A program made the translations under genes and the position numbers. A DNA stretch of 64,000 nucleotides from Ophiura sarsii (lineage: Eukaryota > Echinodermata > Ophiuroidea > Amphilepidida > Ophiuridae): assembly GCA_035610835.1 (NCBI GenBank), contig CM069442.1, forward strand, positions 35,752,452-35,816,451. The letters run 5' to 3'. Within the stretch, counting starts at the first letter, position 1; the number at the start of each line of letters is the position of its first letter. Below, one piece after another: positions 47,755 through 58,374 of the stretch. Under the pieces are notes generated by a model. The model searched no databases, was not told the DNA's origin, and saw nothing but the letters and a program-made list of their open reading frames with translations.

Positions 47755-48600
47755 ATAACTCATTAAAATATTCTAGCCATCTGATTGGTGGATTAATACA
47801 TTACACAACACAAAATATTTTGGCCTATTTCATGCTTGACGTCATTCCCGGTCATTTTTGTGTCTTTCAAAAAGTACTATTGATCGGGCGGTCAATAGTA
47901 CTCTTTGAATAGACCTCCTTCGTAGGTTCGTACAATCCCGACATGGAGCGTCTTGAGAGACCCTGTATAAAACCTGAATGTGATCGTCATTCTATATAAA
48001 GCTTTCTCTAATTTCTACAAATCTAGAAGGCCCTACTCGGTATAAACAATAAATCGATTCCACCGCCATCTGTGTCATGTGTGTACGAAGTCCGATCAGT
48101 GCACAACAGCAAAAGAGGAATCGCTTCAAACGTAAACAAGTCGTCTGCACTGCATTATTATTTGGTTTACCGCACAGATCTTTTATCGGCTGATATCATA
48201 AATATTTGTTGTAAATTCACCTGAGGATGAGGGCATTCTGCAACGAGGTCTAGACCTCTATCGATGCGATGAGTTCAGCATCAGAGTAATTTTTCCTCGG
48301 CGACTTGATGGAGTAGGACTCGGATTAAACTAACTAAACATTTAAAAAAGTAAGCTTATTCACTAAGATCTATGTGTTCAAGTGTGAATATTTTCATGCG
48401 TTATATAAAATAAATATGGACTGCTCTTTATTCGTGAAATTGGGTGAAATATTGTACCTCGGTGATCTGGAGACCGTAAGCCTACTATTTTCCCTCAGCC
48501 TCCGGCTTCGGGAAAATAGTAGGCTTAAGTTACGGTCTCCAGATCACCTCGGGGCAATATTTCACACTATTTCCCTCATGAGCAGTCCATATTTTTATAA
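47755..48600. mobile_element. Two-hairpin element, copy 1 (about 850 bp)
   Basis: Nearly identical over its length to 52380-53249. It contains an internal 44-bp inverted repeat at 47866-47909 (two mismatches) and ends in a long hairpin at about 48410-48600. The hairpin arms read ATATGGACTGCTC and GTGATCTGGAGACC outward and are inverse. No clear TIRs join the two outer ends. The frame 47448-47912 runs from unique flank into the element and is not a gene. Confidence 0.75.
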
Positions 48601-48604
48601 TAAT

Positions 48605-48865
48605 ACACTTCAGACTTATAGTAATATTTTGCAGCACCATATTTACAGGCACCAATGAAAATTGAAGTAAACCAACGCAAATATTTCGATAATAAAATAG
48701 ACATACATGTATGTTGTATTCACCTCAGTTCATTTTTAATGGTGCTTGACTAACGTATGGTGATGCCAAATATTAATTTGACGCCTTGCGTATATAAGTC
48801 TTATGTACAAGTGACGTATACATATGAGCCATACATACTAGTTTTGCAGTCCCTCCATATTTTCA
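48605..48865. mobile_element. CTAGTTTTGCAGT-family MITE, uninterrupted copy
   Basis: Holds the left CACCAATGAAAATT and right TACATACTAGTTTTGCAGT segments of the family without the 7611-8132 insertion seen in L1, so it serves as the empty site for that element. Confidence 0.65.
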
Positions 48866-49782
48866 CGCATATCAAATATCAGATATGGTGTGCTTTCATT
48901 ATAAATGTATTAGCCGTGACAGTACGGTCATTGAACATGGTTATATCGTATTATGTTTCACGTATAGGGTTATAATAACTTTGTAATACAATATTAACTT
49001 TTACTGGCAATTAACCATTTTCAAAAGCAAACGATAATAATAATTTATGACGAATTGCTATTTCCCACCCGAGTAAGTGAAATAAATTCATAATGCTTGC
49101 ACTATTAGACAATCAAGGTAGGACAACTTCCGTGTAGAAAAAGAAATCATAAAAGAGATGTTTTATTATCAATTCAAATTTTCAACTCCCAAGGTGTAAC
49201 GGTATAATGCATCTGTTGAAATAGATACCTCAGCTGCTGGGCAAAATGAAATGCTATATAAATATCATATTGTCCATTATTGAATAAATACAGGTGATGA
49301 TAATGGTTAAGTGAATGCTGAATGGTACTGTCAGCTTACGGAAAATAGATATGGGCTAATGCATTATTTCGAACACATCGACTAAAAGATAATACGTGAT
49401 CGCTAAATCTTTCACACTCGCCGACAAAAGCAAAACTAAATCAAGATAGGGCCATTAAGAAGTGACCAAATGGAAATGGTAGATTTAGATTTCTTGCTTA
49501 ATGTGTTTTCATACTCTTCATTTTGATATCAGTGGTGATAATTTTTATTCCCAGACGCATTCATAACTAACATTACACTTGTACTTGTATTTCCTTGTGG
49601 TTAAAACGGGCGGTTCAATGATAACGGGTGCTAAGGATGGGTTGATGATAACATACATTAGACCCACATGGCCATGAACCTCATATTTTTTGAGTGAGGT
49701 TGGTAACCACCACCCTCTTAGCAGGACGAGGGTTCCTCCTGTAACACTGTTAAACAAATCCCAACCGAGATGCAGCATATGA

Positions 49783-49908
49783 TTATTTGGGTACCATGGC
49801 ATAGCTAGAGGTCTCTTCTTTTCATATATTATTCCAAAAACAAGTACAAACATCCCACGCATGATGTCACAATGACGTCACTAAATATGGCCGACCTCAA
49901 AATCCCGC
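49783..49908. repeat. Dispersed repeat shared with 57974-58092
   Basis: Common words are GTACCATGG, AAGTACAAACATCCCACGC and AATATGGCCGACC in the same order. Absent from L1. Minus-strand frames in both copies differ and are not conserved. Confidence 0.7.
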
Positions 49909-50992
49909 CGTATTCGTCTGTACAGTGAAATATAGGCCAACATTGAAATGTTCGCCAACAAAGTTCCAAATATCTTAATGTCACCCGGTTGTTTGCTTGT
50001 AAGTAAAGAAATGATGTTTCTAACATAATACTATTAGATTCATACCCATACAATTGAGATATTTTAAAAACGGCGATTTAAAAAAATTGGAAGGTGGCAA
50101 CAAGGTAGCTACACACACCAAACAAGACCACCTCAGCATCTCTGTTTGGTTTTAGGCTCAGTAGGATGAGGGTAAATGGCAAACTCTTTTCACCTTTGTA
50201 TTTTTTGTTGGTCACAAAGGATGAGTGTTTCCATAGTGTCGGTATGAATAGCCCGCAAATATTATGGTGGCCAAAATATGAATTAAAGCCCATTTTATTC
50301 TACAAATTATGAATGTCCCCAATCAACTAGAGAATGATTTCATCAAAATCATCAACACATATCTGATATCAACCATGTCACGTATATTGGCCACAACTCA
50401 AGAAGTTGCTTGTCTCTTTGGACCTCTGTTGACATGAATTGAGGCGATTAGAACGCTGTAGTTCAAGAAATATGTTTGTAACTCGTACACAATCTCCGGA
50501 ATTGTCCAAAAGACACTTGACAACAACCTTTATCTCGTATCGTCATCATTTGAAGTAGTCATGTCAGAACAGACTGCTTGCAGCACGTTTCACTTGTTAG
50601 TGATTTGTTTTTTCTCTATTCTCGGCTGGCTTTCAATTCTCTCACTTGGAAGTCTATTATGATGGGTTTCTCGTATTAATGTCTCCTACGATACATAGTG
50701 TACATCATTGAGTATGCTTTATTATAGGTACCATGGATTGAAAGCTGTCACAATTCAATTTCAAGTTGTTCAATTATGTTTTCTTCACTCAATTGTTGAA
50801 ACCTGCTTATATTTTTTATTTCCCCAAGAAATCGCCTTTTCCTTGTCCCTTTACTGACCGTATATCCTATTGATACATTTTGCTCAACGAAATCAAACGT
50901 CAACAAGTAAGTCAAAGTTGATCAGATCTGTATAAGTAAAACAGTCATTTTAGTTTTCAAAATTCAAATTGAAAACATTGCTAGCCTGATTC

Positions 50993-51269
50993 CAGTGCGT
51001 AGCCAGGGGAGGGGGATTGCCCCCCTCCCCACCCCACCCAATATTGACTGTCGTGTCGGTTGATATTGGCACTGTCGGTTCATTTGACAAGAGGAATCAT
51101 GGAATTATGATGGTCAAAAATACACAGATGGAAATTTGTCGCGCGCTATGCGCGCATGTGTCTCCAAAATAAGCGAAATTCTTTAGTAAGACAATTTTGA
51201 CGGTTCAATTTCATTTCTTGCCCTCCCCAAAAAAAATAATAATAAAAAAAATGCAAAGCTACGCCAATG
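50993..51269. mobile_element. CAGTGGCGTAGC-type element, degenerate copy
   Basis: The left end CAGTGCGTAGCCAGGGG and right end GCTACGCCAATG are imperfect forms of the 23074-23459 ends. Flanks share TGATTC, a decayed 8-bp TSD. L1 lacks the insertion (about 11080). The G/C-rich subterminal tracts are similar to the 23 kb copy. Confidence 0.75.
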
Positions 51270-52379
51270 CAGTGATTCCAATATATTTGTCTTCGTTTTG
51301 AAGAATCCCTTTGGTTTGGTATGTTAGCTACGTCGATTTATTTTATCCGTTCCTCGCTGAGTACCTAATCAAGTATAAATTGTGGTGTGAAATCTAAACA
51401 AGAAAGCGATCCGTTATATGACCCTTAATATATCATGGATATACTTTGGGCGTACCACGTGTCAGGTGCACCTCATCGATTTTGGACGTATGCATCTTAT
51501 CTTGGTCAGAGAAGGTTAATGAACTATCTCAATTCTATTCATGCTGCGAAATGTCCAGTCGGTACGCTACAAATCAATATCCGTGCAATTACCGTCTAAT
51601 TATATAAAGTTTACCATATATGTTATTATGTGTCAAATCATGTTCAACTTACATAATCAAATTTACACCCCGCATCTTGACTAAAAGAAACCTAAGCTAA
51701 TTAGTGAATAGAAAACAAGACGTTAAAGTCTTCAGGGAACCCGCCCAACCGTAAGTAGAATATGCCCTGTATATAGCCAGAAGTAAACATCTTTCACATA
51801 TCTAGCAGTGTGGAATAATTCGTTTACAAGTATAGTTACACTTATTCGTATTATCATTTTACTATAAAGTGTCAAAGCTTCAATGAACGTCATCAGAGCG
51901 ACTGCGTAGAGAAAGAGGTGTGTTGGTAGATAGTTGATCTACATCACAAGTGTTTTTAGAACTTGGATTCATAAGATAAGCTATGCTAAAATGGGCAAAT
52001 GGTAAATTTCAGGCTCTACAGTAGGCCTATAGAGTTACCTTAAGCTTAATTGTGATGTATTTGTTGACTAAATTTACAACTGGGAGTACAATATCATTTC
52101 TTTCCTTGTTTAGATTATTTCCATCAAAGTTCGTGAGTGGCTCAATACTCTAATGTAGTTGATTTGAGCGCGTGCTTCATGTATTAAATGTCATAATGTC
52201 TATTCAAGCTACACTTTCCTGGTGGTTTATTCGTTTTAATCTTATATATGCACATTCAATTAACTCAAGTACATCTTACATAAAAGCTTCACTAAAGAAA
52301 AAGCTAAAATGTTACTCTCGAATTAGTCATTTCATTCAGATGATGAGAAAGATATTACCACTATGGTGACACTATAGAA

Positions 52380-53249
52380 TATTATATAACCCATGCAAAT
52401 ATTCTAGCCATCTGATTGGTGAATAATACATTACACAGCACAAAATATGTTGGCCTATTTCATGCTTGACGCCATTCCCGGTCATTTTTGTGTCTTTCAA
52501 AAAGTACTATTGACCGGGCGGTCAATAGTACTTTTTGAATAGACCAAAAATGCCCTCCCTCGTAGGCTCGTACGATCCCGACATGGAGCGTCTTGAGAGA
52601 CTCTGTATAAAACCTGAATGTGATCGTCATTCTACATAAAGCTTTCTCTTATTTCTACAAATCTAGAAGGCCCTACTCGGTATAAACAATACATCGATTC
52701 CACCACGAAGTCCGCTCAGTGCACAACAGCAAAAGAGGAATCGCTTCAAACGTAAACAAGTCGTTTGCATTGCATTATTATTTGGTTTACCGCACAGATT
52801 TTTATCGGCTGAATTAACATTTCAGTTAATTTTAGTCATGAATCATAAATATTTGTTGTCAATTCACCTGAGGTTGAGGGCATTCTGCAACGAGGTCTAG
52901 ACCTCTATCGATGAGATAAGTTCAGCATCAGAGTAATTTTTTCCTCGGCGACTTGATGGAGTAGGACTCGGAGTAAACAAACTAAACATTTAAAAAAGAA
53001 GGCTTATTTTGGTCGAGGATCGACAAGCATATTCACTAAGGTCTATGTGCTCAAGTGTGATGTTTTCATGCGTTATATAAACAAATATAGACTGTTCTTT
53101 ATTCGTGAAATGGGGTGAAATATTGTCCCTCGGTGATCTGGAGACAGTAATCCTACTATTTTAAATAACAAATAGTAGGCTTACGGTCTCCAGATCACCT
53201 CGGGGCAATATGTCACCCCATTTCCCTCATGAGCAGTCCATATTTGTAT
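52380..53249. mobile_element. Two-hairpin element, copy 2 (about 870 bp)
   Basis: Inserted between GAATATTAT and TCACCT; the L1 empty site (about 14638-14652) reads GAATATTATTCACCT, compatible with a 2-3 bp duplication (TA or TAT). The internal inverted repeat 52496-52539 is perfect over 21+2+21 bp (TTCAAAAAGTACTATTGACCG arm). The terminal hairpin spans about 53085-53249 with arms of about 75 bp. No open frame of interest. I cannot assign a superfamily. Confidence 0.85.
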
Positions 53250-53811
53250 ACTATTCACCTAAAACATTTTATCGATGACTACTTTCTCCTTAGGTATGGG
53301 TAATTTAATATTCAAATACCAGGTGCGAATGAAGGGGGTTTCAGAGTTCCGTAACGCGCGGAGAATAAGCCTTGTTTGGTATAATAAAGAACACAGGGCC
53401 TTGCACAGGTCAAGTATGAATCGTGCACGTAAATAACCGGCAGCTTCTCTTAAATTGCTCGGAGATGTTTACGTGCTATGTTTTTTTAAAATTCTATACG
53501 AGTAAAACGCGGCATCTACCCCTCCTATACTTTCATTCTCTACAATTAAATTAAAAATGATGGTGGAAAAGTCCAAAATATAGCGAGGAAATCTAGCATA
53601 CACAGAGCATTCGTTGCATCATTGCCAGTATGGAAGACAAATTAGATACCGCTTCATATTTGTAATGAAATTGATTTCTTTTCCAATATTTCACACAACT
53701 ATGCCACTTCCACTATAAAATGACATAAGGATTAAAAACACACCTTAATATTATTATATCATGTTATCCCTTTTGACATTTAAGAAGAAAAAAACAAAAA
53801 TGATGCTATAC

Positions 53812-53990
53812 TCTATTTGGCTTCCTCTGGACAGTGACGTAACTTTACAGACGCATCTTTTACGCACGCGTATGTATCTTCCGTCTTTCAACGCTCGTGT
53901 GTATTTGCCAGCGCCGCGAGTAGACGAGCGTTATGTGCTGCAATAAGTAGAATACGCAGTTACGTCACTGTCTCGTGATGGCCAAATAGA
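53812..53990. mobile_element. MITE (179 bp), TIR TCTATTTGGC
   Basis: Ends TCTATTTGGC and GCCAAATAGA, with further inverted AGTGACGTAACT / AGTTACGTCACT words. Flanking CTATA appears on both sides (53806-53810, 53991-53995). The L1 counterpart near 15105 lacks it. The open frame across it (53761-53946) is therefore chance. Confidence 0.85.
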
Positions 53991-54082
53991 CTATAGTAAC
54001 GTTGCGCTATCTCATAATTTGTAGATTTTCAACAGTCTTCAAAACCATCCAAGACAGCACCGTGTGAGTCTGATTGCACCAG

Positions 54083-54930
54083 ATGTGTGTAATCAATCTT
54101 TATTCAAGCAATCACTGACATAAAATATACAATGCGAGAAAAAAAGAAGGTAGGTTAAAGCCCAGGACAAAAATCGGAACCACACAGTGGTCCAGGTTTA
54201 ACGCAGGGCTGTACAACAACAAAAAAATACATCAAATAACCACAAAAATCAATGTCCAACCGGAACCAGGAGATACACAGAAATAGAGCGAACCCAGCAA
54301 AGTGGAACTATGTGCAGGGATAGGGAATCACACCTTGAGGTAGGGTTGATCATCGCTTCCCCAGGCTGGCTCTTGCCTCGCATTCCAAATAGTGTAGCTG
54401 CACATAAGGGCCAACTTGCTCAGTTCCTTCATGAATTGCTTTGATGGTTTGGCTTTGACAAAGGTGAATATTGCTTTGATATTATTAATATTATCTGGTG
54501 TGATTAAACCACGAGAACCAATTTCAAAACACGTGAGGTCACAGGTAAATCCATTATCAGAAATGTCTGAAACAAGGTTTTCGTACTTAGGCTTTCTGAA
54601 TGTTAGTCTCAAAAGGTACAGTCAATTCAATAAGGTGGATGGAGTTGTCTTCCTTATTGTGGATAACAATGTCGGGTTTCAATTTCGATACAATAACATT
54701 GACTGGGAGTGTGCCGCCTGTGGTCGTAAATCCGGCAATGTCGCTAAAGATCTGAATGTCTTTACCTGTGGCCTCGATACTAGTTTTCAGTGTTACAAGA
54801 ATGTGCCGGAGGATGGAATTATGGCGCCACGTAAGTCTGCCTTGGTTAAGGGACAAGGAACAGAAATTAAGAGCATGTAGAAGTGTTTCATGATTACCAC
54901 ATAGTTTACATTTAGTTTATAATACTTATA
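54083..54930 (-). pseudogene. 3' fragment of a non-LTR-type retroelement ORF with nuclease-like domain
   Basis: On the minus strand, 54856-54587 reads GRLTWRHNSILRHI, then KPDIVI and IHLIELTVPFETNI. After a frameshift with loss of a few codons, 54605-54328 continues KYENLVSD, EIGSRGLIT and SKLALMCSYTIWNARQEPAW to a stop. A TWRHNS motif, then PD...IELTVP and a KYxxL...E(I/V)GSRG tail, is found at the C-terminus of many cnidarian and deuterostome reverse-transcriptase ORFs; PD...ExT suggests a restriction-like (PD-D/ExK type) nuclease. The 3' part has AATAAA on the minus strand at about 54095. L1 has no insertion here. The body is 5' truncated. The family assignment is from memory of such proteins. 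Confidence 0.65.
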
Positions 54931-54950
54931 ATAATAACGGATATTTATAT

Positions 54951-55440
54951 GTAGCTATGGGAATACCCACATGACTTTCCTCCCGGGGTAGACAGTCCCG
55001 GGGTAGACCAACCCTGGGTAAATAGGGTTATGGTTAGGGTTAGGGTTAGGTCTATGGTTAGGGTTAGGGTTAGGGTTAGGGTTAGGTTTAGGGTTAGGGT
55101 TAGGGTTAGAAACAGTCACTGGGTGGACAGTCCCGGGGTGGACAGTCCCGGGGTTGTTTTAGAATAATCCGGACAGTCCCGGGGCTGTTTTAGAATGATC
55201 CGGACAGTCCCGGGGTTGTTTGAGAATGATGCATCCATGTTTTATCTCCCCGACAACCAACCCCCTGAGTGTTTTAACATATAATTTATAGTTTCCAAGG
55301 TGTTTTTCAAACAGTATTATTGCGGTTTATTCCTTGAGGGCACTCTATTGTAGCCTACCCAGGGTTGGTCGACCCAGGGTTGGTCCACTCCGGGACTGTA
55401 TACTCCGGATGGAAAGTCATGTGGGTATTTCCATCGCTGC
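54951..55440. mobile_element. TIR element carrying a telomere-like TTAGGG array
   Basis: Ends are GTAGCTATGGGAATACCC and the inverse GGGTATTTCCATCGCTGC; complementarity continues through CACATGACTTTCC. Inside are about 14 units of GGGTTA with a few variants (55025-55110), then three repeats of about 33 bp with GGACAGTCCCGGGG (55150-55230), and a degraded right end of the 16399-16742 MITE (55300-55345). Flanks share ATAT. L1 has an uninterrupted site (about 15218-15230). Confidence 0.85.
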
Positions 55441-56548
55441 ATATTAATATAGTGCCTTACTTCTTTTTTAAAATCTCAAAACGCTTTATTGTTAAAGAAT
55501 AAATAAACATAACGGTAGCTTAGAGTGAAATATAAATAAGCATATTAGGATGAAATACGCAAAGTCTTACAGCCGTTTTAATTATACAAACTTCAATTAA
55601 TTACCCTACATTCTATCCACTGTGTTTAAAGGGTAATGATAGTTTGATTACTTGTGAAAAATACAGTTTCATTTTACTGGTATCAATATCACCTTAAGGG
55701 CAGTCAAGTCCTGGCCGGGGTAGGAAGAGTCGGTCTTTTTAACAGATTTGTAATCAAGTCGCCTTGTTTTATTCATTATTCCATAATGTATAGCGGGGCA
55801 ATTGCCTTGCTTTGCTCGCGGTAATAACGTTGCACCATCGATAGGTAATACATTGTTAGCCACTTTTCTTTATAACCAATAATTGCCTCAAATCCCCGAG
55901 AGATATTGTTAACGCATTAAAGACACTGTCTTAAACTATACAAAAGTATCTACATACTAAAAATGCGATAGGCCTATAATGCAACTGATTTTCAGATTCA
56001 TTATGAGTCGGAATATTACTTTTAAGGTTTCATTCTAGATTCTTTGTTTAAGATACTGACATGCCTTATACACGGTATTAGATTTGCAACTATTCGACTT
56101 GTTTTTTTAAATAAAACAGTAGAATAATTCGGTTATCAACATTTCCTGTTTTTCTCAGAACATTATGGGTAGTGCATCTAGAAATAATTCGTGAAGTGCT
56201 CAAATAAAGAGTTTAATTGATCGTAATATAATTATATTCCATAGAGAAGGTATTTAGATGGGACTTTAAGACAATTTCTAAAGATAAATATCTGCTAACT
56301 ATAAATTAGATCTTGAAGAGTTATTTTAATATTTACAATAATACGTTTTGATTTTGATAAAGGGTAATTGAATTTACTTTGTGAAATTGCCGCAAGTCTA
56401 TTGAAAAAGCCCTTGAGCTCGATTGAAGTAGAAATCAGATTTACGACTGTCTCAGTTGTTGTTTTTCTGATTTGATGTTTGTTTCGACCATTAGATTTCG
56501 AGTCTTGTTTGGCTTATTTAAGCTTTATGGTGGATTGAATCCAGATTG

Positions 56549-57013
56549 TAAATCGTAATTGATCAACTGTCAAATGCGTATGATTATGCTATGGGCTGTG
56601 AACTAATTTTTTTTAATGATTAGTTGAGACACCTAAAACAGCATGTTTTCGACGCTTACTAGGTAAACGTAGCCTAATTTAGCGAGAATTCTAGATCAAG
56701 TCTTCTACTTGAACTCCTTTGCCTCGATTCCCTTTCATGTATGGCGTAAATCTATATCACAAATCGCATGATACGAACAAAAAAACATCGTGCTATGTGT
56801 CATAAGCACAAGTTATTCTGATTGGTTTGAAACTTCTTTTCCTTTGTTTTTCAGGATCCCCCGGTAAAACACAAGTTAACCTTTTTGTGTTTTCTTATAT
56901 AAATGTTGGTGATTTTATATTCGTTTCGAGTTTAATTAAACGGATCAAAGACCTCTTAAATGGGTGCTCAAAAAGAGTGTGTTAACGGGAGCCAGCAGTA
57001 AGTCGCCTGCGAC
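56549..57013. other. R1/R2 junction, first part: no recognisable feature
   Basis: No match to L1 or L2 and no element ends found. The whole junction 56549-58374 replaces the 20.3 kb that separates L1 from L2. Confidence 0.5.
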
Positions 57014-57540
57014 ATACAGGGTGAGTCAAAAAGAAGTTGTACGAAATGAATATTTTTTTCCCAAAAAGACCAAACAAATTTGATAAACCAATGAGGATCG
57101 TATTCAAAAAACACATTCTTCCGCTCATATGAGAAAAAAAATCACCGAAATTGATCCTTGCTATCAGGAGTTATGCCCGTTTTAATAAATGAACTCATTT
57201 TATTAGCAGTCCACGAAATGCTAAATCCTTTGAAATTATCCGTCTATGTGAGGAGAAAAGAGTACAGATTTATTCAAATTTAAATGGTCATGATGGTGTT
57301 TATACCAAAGATACTCAGACAATAAAGCACGTATCCAAAGAACATAATTTCACTCATCTTAAAAAAATAATAAGTAGAATTTCACCTTGCTATCAAGAGT
57401 TATGTCATGTTCATTAACATACCCCGTTTTGGTAACTGTCCGGGGAGGGCTAACTGCTTTGAAATGATCCGTTTATCTGAGGATCTTGCAAATAGTACAG
57501 TTTCAAATTCAAATTCAAAGAATATTTGTACCTGGGAAAT
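57014..57540. mobile_element. Element fragment with CAGGGTGAGTCAAAAAGAAG end
   Basis: The left end CAGGGTGAGTCAAAAAGAAG is preceded by TA, as for Tc1/mariner-type ends. No inverse right end is visible, so it is truncated. The interior has an imperfect direct repeat, 57115-57275 with 57350-57510 (GAGTTATG and TTTGAAAT..ATCCGT words). Confidence 0.5.
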
Positions 57541-57620
57541 TCAAACACAGAAATGAATTACAGAATGGATAAAGTCAATATTCGTGGGCATATGGTGCGT
57601 ACCGCGGCAGCACGTTTTTG

Positions 57621-57647
57621 AGGGTGGAGGGTGGAGGGTGGAGGGAG
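57621..57647. repeat. (GGGTGGA)n minisatellite
   Basis: Nearly four copies of the 7-mer GGGTGGA just before the inverted hAT copy. Confidence 0.8.
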
Positions 57648-57653
57648 TATGAC

Positions 57654-57960
57654 CAGTGGTGGAACTTCAGATTTTTTTTCAACTAACCAGTCGGGCAGGT
57701 AACTCACAGAATTTATCTGTCCGACAAAAATTCCACCAGCCCAAGGTTTTTTCATAATATTTTGCAGCAAACAATTAAGAGCAAGACTACTTTTAAATGA
57801 TGATTCAATTACATCTTTTTGTCTTTATTGTACGATGTTCCACTGTTAGCACCATAGCCCGTAACAGCTCCTCGTATTCATCATGTTCATCAATCCAATA
57901 CTCTCTTTAATCTCCTATCAACCTGATCTCCTCTATCATCATGAGTTATCATCCAAATAA
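57654..57960. mobile_element. hAT-type element, inverted truncated copy
   Basis: Inverse of 8369-8753: starts CAGTGGTGGAACTTC, then AGTCGGGCAGGTAAC and a tract matching the 8500-8740 interior. The other terminus is missing where the 57974 repeat begins. Confidence 0.8.
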
Positions 57961-57973
57961 AGACGCAAATATA

Positions 57974-58092
57974 GTTATTCTTGTACCATGGTGTTGCTCG
58001 TAGATCTCCTCTTTCCATATATTTCAAAAAAAAGTACAAACATCCCACGCGTGATGTCAAAATGACGTTATAAATATGGCCGACCATAAAAC
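57974..58092. repeat. Dispersed repeat shared with 49783-49908
   Basis: See the 49783-49908 entry; words GTACCATGG, AAGTACAAACATCCCACGC and AATATGGCCGACC are kept. Confidence 0.7.
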
Positions 58093-58214
58093 TCGAAATT
58101 TTGATCTGCAATTAAAAACCCAGTCTTTTGTAATCAAAAATAGAATATTATGCGATCCAAACAAAATTCCCAGTATGCCCCAGTACTAAGCTTGAAATTT
58201 TGACCTGTTTTTTT

Positions 58215-58372
58215 TCTAAACTCGAAACTCGATACTCGAAACTCGAAATTTTAAACTCGAAACTCGAAACTCGAAACTCGAAATATTTAACTCGAGACTC
58301 GAAATTTTAAATTCGAAACTCGATACTCGAAACTCGAAAATGACACTCGAAACTCGAAACTCGAAGTTAAGT
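58215..58372. repeat. (ACTCGAAA)n minisatellite at duplication junction
   Basis: About 16 copies of ACTCGAAA and variants (ACTCGATA, ACTCGAGA), with TTTTAA spacers. It ends directly before homology to L2 resumes at about 58375. Confidence 0.85.
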
Positions 58373-58374
58373 AG

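Larger units (their letters stand above)
45031..56548. repeat. Duplicated block R1 (right copy of L1)
   Basis: Colinear with L1 as detailed there. R1 lacks the mariner-like, 10 kb TIR, hAT and 7.6 kb TIR elements found in L1. In turn R1 alone has insertions at 45540-46050, 46556-46922, about 47755-48600, 49640-50090, 50993-51269, 52380-53249, 53812-53990, 54083-54930 and 54951-55440. Homology stops at about 56548 shortly after GATTGAATCCAGATTG. Confidence 0.85.

Noticed and set aside
55025..55110. True chromosome end or fusion point from TTAGGG repeats
   Set aside because: Short, imperfect array enclosed by terminal inverted repeats, with duplicated block homology continuing on both sides.
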